Part shown: positions 52,156 through 60,432 of the stretch, one piece after another
How positions within the stretch are numbered: position 1 is the stretch's first letter
Layout of the letters: each line of letters opens with the position of its first letter
Assembly (NCBI GenBank): GCA_035293805.1
Contig: DATGMD010000028.1
Location: forward strand, 87,873-151,872
Origin: JAJPHF01 sp035293805
GTDB lineage: Bacteria; Chloroflexota; UBA6077; JAJPHF01
Direction: 5' to 3'
DNA length: 64,000 bases
Notes under the pieces: model-generated
Database searches by the model: none
Told to the model about the DNA's origin: nothing
Seen by the model: only the letters and a program-made list of their open reading frames with translations
Position numbers and translations under genes: made by a program

Positions 52156-53061
52156 GTGACATCGTCTGCTGGGCGCCTTATAGCGGCCATCATCTTCGCA
52201 ATGTTGACGGTTGGCGTCTGGCTTGCCATCGCCGCGAATTCCCGTACGGGTCAACAGCGACAGGCGATTTCCACTGCTACGGATCTCAGCGCTGCGGCGC
52301 TAGTTACCCCGTCGACACGCATTACACCATCGGTGGCAGTAGACCAGTCCGCCCAGCTCGCGATACAAACGGCTATCAACGAAATACAAATATTGTTCCC
52401 GCTGCTTAGCGGTACTCCGGCTGCGATACATGCTCAGCTGGTCACGATAGCCGACTTACCATTCCTTGGTATCACGTCGGTGCCGTCCTCTGCCAGCGAC
52501 GACACGCTATTCTGGCTAGTGGTGATCCATGGGGATTTCTACCCTGGGGAAAGGAACATCTCACCGCAGAACGCGGAACATCCGGGCGTGGACTACGTGC
52601 TGGCCCTGGTCAGCCAACGGTGGAACCGAGTTGCCTATATGCGCCTGGCTCCTAATATGTATGGCTTGGGCTGCGTGTTCAAGGATCCTAGCCTGCCCGG
52701 TGGATACACGGCCTGTAGCGGTGAGCTGTTGCACGCCGCTCTGCACGCTTTGCAGACGCCCAGGCCGACTCCGTGGCCTACTGGTGCCGCCATCAGGGGA
52801 TATTCGCCCGAGGACGCGCGGGCGATACGCGAACAGTACGACCGGGCGGTGGCGACGATCGGCCCTGGAGCAGTCATCACCATCGTTGTCGGCACGCCGT
52901 TCCCCGTGACGGGCGGCGACATCCCCGGACAGCAGAGCCCTGCTGTAGGCGGCGCCATGCTGGGTGCCACGCCTATGCCTGGATCACGTCCAGTAGCGGT
53001 GGCAACGGCGACTACGACGCCTACGGCCGGGCCTAGTCCCACACGTGACCCGACACGATAG
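52156..53061 (+). CDS. Membrane-anchored or exported protein of unknown function
   Basis: The 301-residue protein starts at GTG 52156, with GGAG seven bases upstream. It opens with one hydrophobic segment (LIAAIIFAMLTVGVWLAIAA), then a soluble part with FWLVVIHGDFYPGER, PGVDYVLALVSQRWNRVAYM, CVFKDPSLPGGYTACSG and a helical YSPEDARAIREQYDRAVATI. The tail is Thr/Pro-rich. GTG starts at 52096 or 52117 are alternatives. I recognise no family. It is the third gene of the exported-protein operon and shares the AT-richer base usage of the second. Confidence 0.55.
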   Translation: MTSSAGRLIAAIIFAMLTVGVWLAIAANSRTGQQRQAISTATDLSAAALVTPSTRITPSVAVDQSAQLAIQTAINEIQILFPLLSGTPAAIHAQLVTIADLPFLGITSVPSSASDDTLFWLVVIHGDFYPGERNISPQNAEHPGVDYVLALVSQRWNRVAYMRLAPNMYGLGCVFKDPSLPGGYTACSGELLHAALHALQTPRPTPWPTGAAIRGYSPEDARAIREQYDRAVATIGPGAVITIVVGTPFPVTGGDIPGQQSPAVGGAMLGATPMPGSRPVAVATATTTPTAGPSPTRDPTR

Positions 53062-53161
53062 CGTTCAGCTACCATGGGTAAATCACTGCCCCCAGGAGGC
53101 GCCGCCAGGTCCATCGTGGAACTACTGCGGTTTTCAGGATGATCGAGCCGGGCAGCGTTGG

Positions 53162-53225
53162 CCGGGCGGCAGGGGACGAGCCCTGGCCCTACCGCCTGGC
53201 TCAACGCCCACGAAAACGGCTGTAG
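53162..53225 (-). repeat. CTACAGCCGTTTTCG-type dispersed repeat, copy 2
   Basis: On the minus strand CTACAGCCGTTTTCGTGGGC, GTTGAGCC and GGGCTCGTCCCCTGCCGCCC repeat the element at 42971-43048. The surrounding 53062-53500 holds no recognisable gene. Confidence 0.65.
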
Positions 53226-53502
53226 GCCGAGCGCGCCACTGCTGTGAAGGCAGCAGTAGCCTGCGCCGTCGTGCGGCGCAGGGACAGGACTTGCGAGGCC
53301 GCCGCAGGCCAAGTGTCATGGCCGCGGACGGCGCGCTCGCCGGTCTGGACCGGCCGTCCATCCCAACCGACGGAGTAACTGGATGGCCGGGTGTAACCAC
53401 CCACTGTATATGTTCGGATCGTCACAGGCGCGGCGCGCGTGGGCCGATTCGTGCCCGCCGTCAATGTACAGAAGCTGGCTGTACCCGCACGGCCGGTGCC
53501 GT

Positions 53503-53532
53503 TTGACGGGCCGGCCAGCGCTCTGGTACGAT
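53503..53532 (+). promoter_or_regulatory. Promoter of tRNA-Val
   Basis: TTGACG (53503-53508) and TACGAT (53527-53532) are spaced by 18 bp, ten bases before the mature tRNA. Confidence 0.7.
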
Positions 53533-53541
53533 CAAGAATGC

Positions 53542-53615
53542 GGGCAGGTAGCTCAGCTGGTTAGAGCACCACGTTGACATCGTGGGGGTCGGAGGTTCGA
53601 GTCCTCTCCTGCCCA
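53542..53615 (+). tRNA. tRNA-Val (anticodon GAC)
   Basis: The acceptor stem is GGGCAGG/CCTGCCC with discriminator A. The D-arm is GCTC/GAGC, the anticodon stem CCACG/CGTGG encloses loop TTGACAT with anticodon GAC, and the T-arm is GGAGG-TTCGAGT-CCTCT. CCA is not encoded. Confidence 0.95.
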
Positions 53616-53689
53616 CCCCACGGGCGCCATTCGGCGCCTCGACAATCGCACACCACAACGCGACGACCGGGACGAGTAGCCGCGCACGC

Positions 53690-53901
53690 CGCGCCCAGCG
53701 AGTGGGGGCCGGTGCAAGCCCCACGGCGGCCCGCGACGAATACCCCCCGGGAGCGCGCCTCGGAAACCCGCCCGGGAGTATGAGGCGCCGGTAGCCCCGT
53801 TATCGGCAAGTGAGCGCGCGTGCGGCATCTGCGCACGCGCGGAACCTGGGTGGAACCACGAGCGTCCCTCGTCCCAATGGATGAGGGGCGCTTTTGTTTT
53901 T
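53690..53901 (+). promoter_or_regulatory. T-box leader riboswitch of thrS
   Basis: The T-box core AACCTGGGTGGAACCACG (53843-53860) has the conserved GGGTGG-N-ACC-RCG antiterminator pattern. It follows a stem-III-like hairpin (CGCGTGCG paired with CGCACGCG) and precedes a strong terminator. T-box leaders sense uncharged tRNA; here threonine tRNA is expected because thrS follows. The 5' boundary and the specifier codon (perhaps ACC near 53742) are not certain. Confidence 0.85.
53861..53901 (+). terminator. Intrinsic terminator of the T-box leader
   Basis: AGCGTCCCTCGTCC (53861-53874) pairs with GGATGAGGGGCGCT (53879-53892) over 14 positions, loop CAAT, followed by TTTGTTTTT. It competes with the T-box antiterminator. 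Confidence 0.88.
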
Positions 53902-54079
53902 GGCAGGCGTCCGCAGGGCGCTAGCGCTGCAGGGGGGGCTGAGCGGGACGCGGCTGGCCCGGGGGCCGAGCGGGCGAGACACCCGCGCTCCCAGACAGTG
54001 TCGCGGGCAGGCAGGGTCGAGCAACAGCGGTCCGGCGAGACGCCCGCGGTCCCGGGGGCACACGACGATGGGAGGGACG

Positions 54080-55843
54080 ATGGCCGATCTGGAGACGATG
54101 CGCCACAGCACGGCGCACGTGATGGCGGCGGCGGTGCAGCGGCTGTTCCCGGGCACCCAGCTGGGCGTGGGGCCGGCGATCGAGAACGGCTTCTACTACG
54201 ACCTGGACGTGCCGCGGCGGCTGACGCCCGACGACCTCGCGGCTATCGAGGCCGAGATGCAGCGGATCGTCGCCGAGCGCGTGCCCTTCGAGCGCGAGGA
54301 GCTGTCGCTCGACGACGCGCTCCGGCTCTTCGAGGGGCGTGGCGAGCAGTACAAGGTGGAGCTGCTGCGCGATCTGCGCGAGCGCGGCACCACCCGCCTC
54401 GACAGCCGCGAGGACGTGGACGTCGATCCGAACGCGACGACGGCCTCGATCTACCGCACGGGCGACTACGTGGACCTCTGCCTCGGCCCCCACGTGCCGG
54501 ACACCGGCCAGATCGGGCCGTTCAAGCTGACGAGCATCGCCGGCGCCTACTGGCGCGGCGACGAGAAGCGCCCGCAGCTTCAGCGCGTGTACGGCACGGT
54601 CTGGCCGACCCAGGAGGAGCTAGACCAGTACCTCTGGCGCGTCGAGGAGGCGAAGCGGCGCGACCACCGCCGGCTCGGCCGCGAGCTCCGCCTGTTCTTC
54701 TTCGACGAGGTGGCGCCCGGCCAGCCCTTTATGCTGCCCAAGGGCATGACGATCTTCCGTATCCTGGAGACGCTGTCGCGGCAGGAGCACGCGCGTCGCG
54801 GCTACGAGGAGATCAGCACGCCGTCGCTGGTGAAGAGCGACCTGTGGGTGCAGTCGGGCCACTGGGGCAACTACCGCGAGAACATGTTCACCAGCGAGGT
54901 CGAGGGCGAGACGTACGGCTTCAAGCCGATGAACTGCCCCGAGGCGACGCTGGTCTACCGCTCGGAGACGCGCAGCTACCGCGACCTGCCGCTGCGGCTG
55001 GCCGAGACGACGCGCCTGCTCCGCAACGAGCGCTCGGGCACGCTCAACGGCCTGCTGCGCGTGCGCCAGCTCACCATGGACGACGCGCACATCTTCTGCC
55101 GCCCCGACCAGATCCAGGCGGAGATCGCGGGGGTGCTAGAGTTCGGCAGCGCCGTCTACGATCTCTTCGGCTTCTCCCGGCGCTACTATCTAAGCACGCG
55201 GCCGGAGAAGGCGATCGGCGACGCCGCGGTGTGGGAGCAGGCGGAGCGCGCGCTCGCGGAGGCGCTCGACGCCAGCGGCATCGCGTACGAGCTGAAGCCC
55301 GGCGAGGGCGCGTTCTACGGACCGAAGATCGACGTGGACATCGACGACGCGCTGGGCCGCTCGTGGCAGCTGGCGACGATCCAGCTCGACTTCAACCTGC
55401 CCGAGCGCTTCCAGCTCGAATACATCGGCGAGGACGGCCAGCCGCACCGCCCGGTGATGATCCACCGCGCCATCTTCGGCACCTACGAGCGGTTCCTGGG
55501 CATCCTGGTCGAGCACTACGCGGGTGCGTTCCCGCTCTGGCTGGCGCCGGTGCAGGCGATGCTCATTCCCGTGGCCGACCGCCACGTGGCCTACGCCGAC
55601 GAGGTGGCGGAGCGGCTGCGCGCCGCGGGGCTGCGCGTCGAGGTGGACGCGCGCGGCGAGCGCATGCAGGCGAAGATCCGCGATGCCCAGCTGCAGAAGA
55701 TCCCCTACATGCTCGTCGTGGGCGACAAGGAGGCCGAGGCGGGGGCGGTGGCGGTGCGCGAGCGCTCCGGCGAGAACCGCGGCCCGCTGCCGCTCGACGA
55801 GTTCCTGCGCCTCGCCGCCGACCGCGTCGCGGCGCGCGAGTAA
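54080..55843 (+). CDS. thrS: Threonyl-tRNA synthetase without TGS domain
   Basis: ThrS charges tRNA-Thr. The 587-residue protein begins directly with the editing (SAD) domain: LETMRHSTAHVMAAAVQRLF (HxxxH), GPAIENGFYYD and VDLCLGPHVPDTG. The class II catalytic core has PFMLPKGMTIFRILETL, GFKPMNCPEATLVYRSETR (zinc Cys near 285), MDDAHIFCRPDQI (His near 335) and HRPVMIHRAIFGTYERFLGI (motif 3). A C-terminal anticodon-binding domain follows. The N-terminal TGS domain of standard 640-residue forms is absent. ATG 54080 has GGAGGGACG upstream. Expression is likely controlled by the T-box leader. Confidence 0.96.
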   Translation: MADLETMRHSTAHVMAAAVQRLFPGTQLGVGPAIENGFYYDLDVPRRLTPDDLAAIEAEMQRIVAERVPFEREELSLDDALRLFEGRGEQYKVELLRDLRERGTTRLDSREDVDVDPNATTASIYRTGDYVDLCLGPHVPDTGQIGPFKLTSIAGAYWRGDEKRPQLQRVYGTVWPTQEELDQYLWRVEEAKRRDHRRLGRELRLFFFDEVAPGQPFMLPKGMTIFRILETLSRQEHARRGYEEISTPSLVKSDLWVQSGHWGNYRENMFTSEVEGETYGFKPMNCPEATLVYRSETRSYRDLPLRLAETTRLLRNERSGTLNGLLRVRQLTMDDAHIFCRPDQIQAEIAGVLEFGSAVYDLFGFSRRYYLSTRPEKAIGDAAVWEQAERALAEALDASGIAYELKPGEGAFYGPKIDVDIDDALGRSWQLATIQLDFNLPERFQLEYIGEDGQPHRPVMIHRAIFGTYERFLGILVEHYAGAFPLWLAPVQAMLIPVADRHVAYADEVAERLRAAGLRVEVDARGERMQAKIRDAQLQKIPYMLVVGDKEAEAGAVAVRERSGENRGPLPLDEFLRLAADRVAARE

Positions 55844-55882
55844 CGGATTTCCTCCGAGCGCAGCCTGAGCAGGAGATCGTCG

Positions 55883-56128
55883 ATGGGTAGCAAAGATACG
55901 CTACACCGCCTAGTTGATGCCTTGCCGGAAACCGCCGTGGACGAAGCCGAGCGCCGGCTGCAAGCATTGAGCACCGAGGACCCGGTCTGGCGAGCAGCAC
56001 TGCTCGCACCCCTAGACGACGAGGCCGAAACACCCGAGGAGTCCGCCGCTCTAGCAGAGGGGCGCGAGGCAATCGCACGCGGCGACGTGTACTCGCTGGA
56101 GGACGTCCGTCGCGAGCTGGGCCTGTGA
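55883..56128 (+). CDS. Antitoxin of a RelE/ParE-type pair
   Basis: The 81-residue acidic protein has helical stretches (DTLHRLVDALPETAVDEAER) and ends ESAALAEGREAIARGDVYSL then EDVRRELGL, the typical tail of antitoxins partnering RelE/ParE toxins. ATG 55883 follows AGGAG, 39 bases after thrS, so it may share the thrS transcript. Its stop overlaps the GTG of the toxin gene by four bases. It has no clear DNA-binding domain. Confidence 0.75.
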   Translation: MGSKDTLHRLVDALPETAVDEAERRLQALSTEDPVWRAALLAPLDDEAETPEESAALAEGREAIARGDVYSLEDVRRELGL

Positions 56129-56381
56129 CCTGGAAGATCCGCATCAGCGGCCCCGCGCGCGGAGACTTACGGCGACTGGACCAGCAGACGGCCGAGCGGG
56201 TGCTTGCTGGGCTGGACCGATACGCTCGAACAGGGCAAGGCGACTTGACGCGGCTGAGAGGCCAAGGCGGCGAGTTCCGGCTGCGAGTGGCGGCTGGCGC
56301 GTGCGATTTGCGCTGGACCATCGCACGTCGACGATCGACGTCATCCGAGTGCTGCCTCGCGGCCGGGCTTACCGAGGCTAG
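56125..56381 (+). pseudogene. RelE/ParE-type toxin gene with a frameshift
   Basis: The GTG at 56125 opens a RelE/ParE fold: KIRISGPARGDLRRLDQQTA, RLRGQGGEFRLRV. After codon about 55 the frame loses similarity, but a neighbouring frame continues exactly as the family does: VRFALDHRTSTIDVIRVLP, then RGRAYRG and a stop at 56379-56381. One missing base near GAGTGGCGG (56286-56294) joins the two. As read, the toxin lacks its catalytic C-terminus and would be inactive. The other reading (stop at 56421) is not family-like. Assembly error is possible. Confidence 0.72.
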
Positions 56382-56413
56382 TGTGGAATGCGAAAGCGGA
56401 GGGCTGAGAGCTG

Positions 56414-57766
56414 ATGGCTGATAGCTCGTCGCGCCTGGCCGAGTTCGTGACGCGGACGCGCCTGGAGGACGTGCCGCCGGCAACGGTCCACCTGGCGAAG
56501 CGGGGCATCCTCGACAACCTGGGGGTGGCGCTGGGCGCCGCCGACGATCCGGGCGTGGCGATCGCGCGGCGCGTCGCGCTGGAGCTGGGCGGCAACGCGC
56601 AAGCCACCCTCTGGGCGGATGGGCGGCAGACGAGCGTGACGCAGGCGGCGCTCGTCAACGGCATCATGTCCCACATCCTCGACTACGACGACACCCACCT
56701 CCCCACCATCCTGCACCCCAGCGGCACGCTCGTGGCGGCGGCGGTGCCGCTCGCCGAGTGGCGCGGGGCGAGCGGCGCCGACCTGCTGGCGGCCTACCTG
56801 CTGGGGTTCGAGGTCGAGGCGCGGGTCAGCCTGAGCGTCTATCCCGAGCACTACGACGTGGGCTGGCACATCACCGGCACGGCCGGCACGCTGGGCGCCG
56901 CCGGGGCCGCGGCGCGGCTGCTCGGCCTCGACGTGGAGCACACCGTCTGGGCGCTGGGCGCGGCGGCGACGCAGGCCGCGGGCCTGCGCGAGATGTTCGG
57001 CTCGATGTGCAAGTCGCTGCACGTTGGCAAGGCCGCGTCGAACGGGCTGCTGGCGGCGCTCTTGGCGCGCGAGGGCTACACGTCGTCGCCGACGCCGCTT
57101 GAGGGGCGGCGAGGCTTCGGCGCGGTGCTCTCCACCAGGTTCGACGAGGCCGCGCTGACGGACGAGCTGGGCGAGCGTTGGGAAGTTCACCGCAACGCCT
57201 TCAAGCCGTACGCCTGCGGCGTCGTCACCCATCCGGCGATCGACGCGGCGCGGCGGCTGCGCGCGATGGGTTACGAGCCGGGCGCCGTGGCGCGGATCGA
57301 CGCGACCGTCCACCCGCTGGTGCTGGAGCTGTGCGGCAAGACGGAGCCGCGCGTCGGCCTGGAGGGCAAGTTCAGCATCTACCACTGCATCGCGATGGGC
57401 TTCCTGGAAGACGCCGCGGGGCCGGCCCAGTTCACCGACGCGATGGTCAACCGGCCGGACGCGGTGGCCCTCCGCCGCAAGGTACAGGCGACTGCCGACC
57501 CGGCGCTCCCCGAGGCTCAGGCGCGGCTGGTGCTCCACCTGACGGACGGCCGGCCGGTCGAGGTGTTCGTCGAGGCGGCGAGCGGCACGCTGGAGAACCC
57601 CATCAGCGACGCCGACCTGGCGGCCAAGTTCCGCGCGCTGGCGACGCCGGTGATCGGCGCGGCCGCGGCCGACGAGGTAGTGGCGACCGTCTGGGAGCTG
57701 GAGCGCCTGCCGGACGTGCGCCAGCTCGTCGGCCGGCTGGCGCGGCGATTACCGGGGCCGGCGTAG
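56414..57766 (+). CDS. MmgE/PrpD family protein
   Basis: The 450-residue protein follows the PrpD (2-methylcitrate dehydratase)/ MmgE layout: VHLAKRGILDNLGVALGAAD, NGIMSHILDYDDTHLPTILH (active region with the D-D-T-H motif), HYDVGWHITGTAGTLGAAGA, MCKSLHVGKAASNGLLAALL (the conserved H-x-G-K-A) and FKPYACGVVTHPAIDAARRL. Relatives include cis-aconitate decarboxylase and iminodisuccinate epimerase, so the substrate is open. ATG 56414 sits in a TGATGGCTGA repeat, so the first codons MADSSS are repeat-derived. Confidence 0.88.
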   Translation: MADSSSRLAEFVTRTRLEDVPPATVHLAKRGILDNLGVALGAADDPGVAIARRVALELGGNAQATLWADGRQTSVTQAALVNGIMSHILDYDDTHLPTILHPSGTLVAAAVPLAEWRGASGADLLAAYLLGFEVEARVSLSVYPEHYDVGWHITGTAGTLGAAGAAARLLGLDVEHTVWALGAAATQAAGLREMFGSMCKSLHVGKAASNGLLAALLAREGYTSSPTPLEGRRGFGAVLSTRFDEAALTDELGERWEVHRNAFKPYACGVVTHPAIDAARRLRAMGYEPGAVARIDATVHPLVLELCGKTEPRVGLEGKFSIYHCIAMGFLEDAAGPAQFTDAMVNRPDAVALRRKVQATADPALPEAQARLVLHLTDGRPVEVFVEAASGTLENPISDADLAAKFRALATPVIGAAAADEVVATVWELERLPDVRQLVGRLARRLPGPA

Positions 57767-57957
57767 GCTTGGTCGGCGCTCGGCGTGTTCAGGCCGAGGC
57801 GGACCTTCACGGGCGCGGTCAGCGCGGGGCTCGCGGCGCTCGTCGGCGCGGCGGCCGGTGGCGTCGGCGCGCTCGCGGGCGCCGCGGGGGGAGCCGGCCG
57901 CGCCGCGCAGCCGGCGACCGCGAGATTGAGTAAAAGCATCAAGACCATGCGGCGCAT
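57767..57957 (-). pseudogene. Remnant: N-terminus of a substrate-binding lipoprotein gene
   Basis: From ATG 57957 a lipoprotein signal (RMVLMLLLNLAVAGC), an Ala/Pro linker and the first strand of an NMT1-type fold (VKVRLGLNTPSADQA) are readable. The similarity stops at the end of the MmgE/PrpD gene, where the frame enters that gene's antisense. The rest of the gene has been replaced. An intact relative lies immediately downstream at 58023-59114, so the first gene may be a truncated duplicate. Confidence 0.65.
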
Positions 57958-58022
57958 GGCACGGCCAATCCTGGCGAGCGGCGCGAGCGCTCGCCCGCGC
58001 TGTGAGATGTGGGGCACGGCGC

Positions 58023-59114
58023 CTAGCTGCCGTAGAGCTGGCGGAAATAGCCGGCGTCGTCCAGCTCGCGGATGAAGCGGTCGTTGACGAACTGCTCGGG
58101 CTTGGCGTCCCTGGCTTTCGGGTCGGTCTCGGCGAGGCCGTCGAGCACCGTCTGCACTGCGCCCACGCTAGGGTATGGGATCCGCTTCAAATGCTTCGCG
58201 AGGTGGTAGTCGTAAGCGTCGCTCAGCCCCGCCGCGTCGTCGCTCTGCATGTACTTGGCGATCACGGCGATGCTGCCCGGCTTGTTCGTCGCCAGGTAGT
58301 GAATCGCGTCGACCCAGGCCCGGGCAAAGCGCCGCACGGTGTCCTCGCGGGTGCGCACGATCGTGTCAGTGCTCACCAGGCCCGTTGGCGAGAAGGGGAC
58401 GCCGGTGTCGGCCAGGTCGAGCAGCTCGCGGTAGCCGTGCTCCCGCGCCACCTGCGTGGTCGGGTCGGTGAGCACGCCGCTCTCGACCGCCCCGGCCTCC
58501 AGTCCCGTCAGGATCTCGGGATTGCCGTTCAGCTGGACCAGGGTCGCGTCGGTCGGGTCCATGCTCCAGTAGCGCAGCGCGGCGCGCGCGGCCCAATCGG
58601 TCGCCGCGCCGAGGCGTGTGATCCCCATCCGCGTGCCTTTGATCTGCTCGGGCCGCTGGATGTCGGGGCGCGCGAAGATTTGGAACTGGAAGGTGTCGAC
58701 CTGGGAGCCGAGCAGCACGAGATCGGCCCCTGCCAGCCGCGCGGGCGTGACGGACGTGGCACCCCCACTGGAGAACAGCGCGTCGCCGGCGGTGAGCGCC
58801 TGCGCCGGCTGGACGGCGCCCGCCACGTAGGTCATCTCGACGTCCAGCCCCTGCTGGTCGAAGAAGCCCTCCTCCTTGGCCAGCCAGAACGGCGCGCTGT
58901 TCATGCCCAGCGCGACGTAAATCGCCCTTACGGCCGCGCGCGGGCCGGCCGGCTGCTGGCTGGCCGGCGGGGCGGCCGGGACGCTCGCCGCCGGGGCGCC
59001 AGCGGCGCTACCGCTACTGGTCGCCGCGGGCGCGCTCGGGCTCGCGGGCGCCACGCAGCCGACCGCAAGCAGAAACGCGATCAGCGCGAGGGGAGCGCAA
59101 CGGGCTGCCGGCAT
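58023..59114 (-). CDS. ABC transporter substrate-binding lipoprotein, NMT1/TauA type
   Basis: The 363-residue protein has a lipoprotein signal (LALIAFLLAVGC, Cys about residue 20), an Ala/Ser/Pro linker, then the binding fold: YVALGMNSAPFWLAKEEGFF, GLDVEMTYVAGAVQ, IFARPDIQRPEQIKGTRMGI, and VGAVQTVLDGLAETDPKARD. ATG 59114 is the start. No permease or ATPase gene is adjacent. The neighbouring class II aldolase and MmgE/PrpD genes may process the ligand; this is a guess from position. Confidence 0.88.
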   Translation of the reverse strand: MPAARCAPLALIAFLLAVGCVAPASPSAPAATSSGSAAGAPAASVPAAPPASQQPAGPRAAVRAIYVALGMNSAPFWLAKEEGFFDQQGLDVEMTYVAGAVQPAQALTAGDALFSSGGATSVTPARLAGADLVLLGSQVDTFQFQIFARPDIQRPEQIKGTRMGITRLGAATDWAARAALRYWSMDPTDATLVQLNGNPEILTGLEAGAVESGVLTDPTTQVAREHGYRELLDLADTGVPFSPTGLVSTDTIVRTREDTVRRFARAWVDAIHYLATNKPGSIAVIAKYMQSDDAAGLSDAYDYHLAKHLKRIPYPSVGAVQTVLDGLAETDPKARDAKPEQFVNDRFIRELDDAGYFRQLYGS

Positions 59115-59376
59115 CGTGCTGCCTCCTTACAAGGTCGGGTGCCCGCCAACGCGTACCGGCACGGGCCGCTCATTATACGGCCGCGTTCGCGCACCTGCCG
59201 CCGTCCGGACTGAGCCTGCGACCACGACGGAGATTTGGCCAAGGCCGGCACGGACTCACGGGCGCACTCCCCGGTGGGGCGCGGGGACGCGGACGATTGT
59301 CGCCCGGCAATCGTTCACCTATACTCGGGGACAAGGCCGCGCGGGCGGGGCGCCCGCTGGGCCGAAAGGGGGCACT

Positions 59377-60084
59377 ATGGCCGCGTCGGAGATCATGGCC
59401 TACCGGCAGAGCATGGTTGCCAGCGCCGAGGCGCTCGTGCGCTCGGGCATCTTGTCGGCCAGCCAGCACGGCAACATGTCGGTGCTGCTGCCCGGCGAGA
59501 GCGAGCTGCTCTTGACCGCGGGCTCGGGACTGGGCAGCCTGCGCACGGACGAGCTAGCGCGCCTCGACCGTGGCGGCCGCGTGCTGGAGGGACGGCTCGC
59601 GCCGACGGCGCACGAGATCATCCACATGCACACCGTCGTCTACGAGCACCTGCCGCACGTGCGCGCGGTGATCCACACGCACCAGCCCTACGCCTCGGCG
59701 TTCGCCGTGGCCAGCCGGCCCATCGAGTGCGTGGCCGAGGTTATGGCGCGCTGGATGGGCGCGGAGCCGGTGCCGGTCGCGAAGTACGGGCCGCGCGGCT
59801 CAGACGCCGCGGTGGAGAACATCGCGGCGGTCCTGCGCGAGCACCCGACCTGCAAGGCGCTGCTGCTGGAGCACCACGGCGTGCTGGTGTTCGGCGAGGA
59901 CGCCGAGCAGACGACGCGCATCGCCGTCGCGCTCGAAGAGGCGGCCCAGCTCGCGCTGTTGGCGAACACGCTCGGGCCGCTGCGCCCCCTGCCGGCCGAC
60001 GCCGCAGTCAGTAGCCAGCAGCGCCGCGTGGACTTCGAGCGGATCGGCGGGCTTGGCGCCGACGGCGGCCAGGCGCGCGCCTAG
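59377..60084 (+). CDS. Class II aldolase/adducin family protein
   Basis: The 235-residue cytosolic protein shows the FucA/AraD fold: ILSASQHGNMSVLLPGESEL (phosphate/substrate loop with H-G-N-x-S), LLTAGSGLGSLRTDELARLD, APTAHEIIHMHTVVYEHLPH and VIHTHQPYASAF (Zn histidines), KALLLEHHGVLVFGEDAEQT (third Zn His). These enzymes cleave or epimerise sugar phosphates, or act on related hydroxy compounds. ATG 59377 has GAAAGGGGG upstream. The substrate is unknown. The upstream half of the open frame, before 59377, is not family-like. Confidence 0.88.
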   Translation: MAASEIMAYRQSMVASAEALVRSGILSASQHGNMSVLLPGESELLLTAGSGLGSLRTDELARLDRGGRVLEGRLAPTAHEIIHMHTVVYEHLPHVRAVIHTHQPYASAFAVASRPIECVAEVMARWMGAEPVPVAKYGPRGSDAAVENIAAVLREHPTCKALLLEHHGVLVFGEDAEQTTRIAVALEEAAQLALLANTLGPLRPLPADAAVSSQQRRVDFERIGGLGADGGQARA

Positions 60085-60432
60085 CGATCCGCCCGCGTGG
60101 CGAGGTAGGCCGCGCTGCGTCGAATTCTGCCGCCACGATGACGCAGGGCAGCGGCTCGTCCGGTACCGCCGCCGTGATGCCGACCGGGGGCCGTCCCTGG
60201 CTGGGCTGGGCTGATGGCGCTCGGTCCGGTGAACCCGACGTAGGGCCGGGGCTCGTGCCCTGCCGCCCGGCGGCGCGAGCAGCGCGCCGCAGCCCTGCGC
60301 GCCTGCTCGCTCTACGCGCGCCGGCGCCGCTGGCTGCAGGCAGGCGCGACCCGCGCCCCGGGAAGCAGCCGAGGGCGCGCATCACCTTGCGATTGGCTGT
60401 AGGCCACGCTAGCAGCGGAAGGAGAGGCTCGG
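60085..60432. other. Gene-free stretch with a partial dispersed repeat
   Basis: At 60240-60270, GTAGGGCCGGGGCTCGTGCC and CTGCCGCCCGG repeat the second half of the elements at 42971-43048 and 53162-53225. No RNA gene or promoter was recognised apart from this. Confidence 0.5.

Noticed and set aside
53894..54079. N-terminal extension of ThrS into the leader
   Set aside because: The extension lies downstream of the T-box terminator, lacks TGS similarity, and ATG 54080 has a strong ribosome-binding site.
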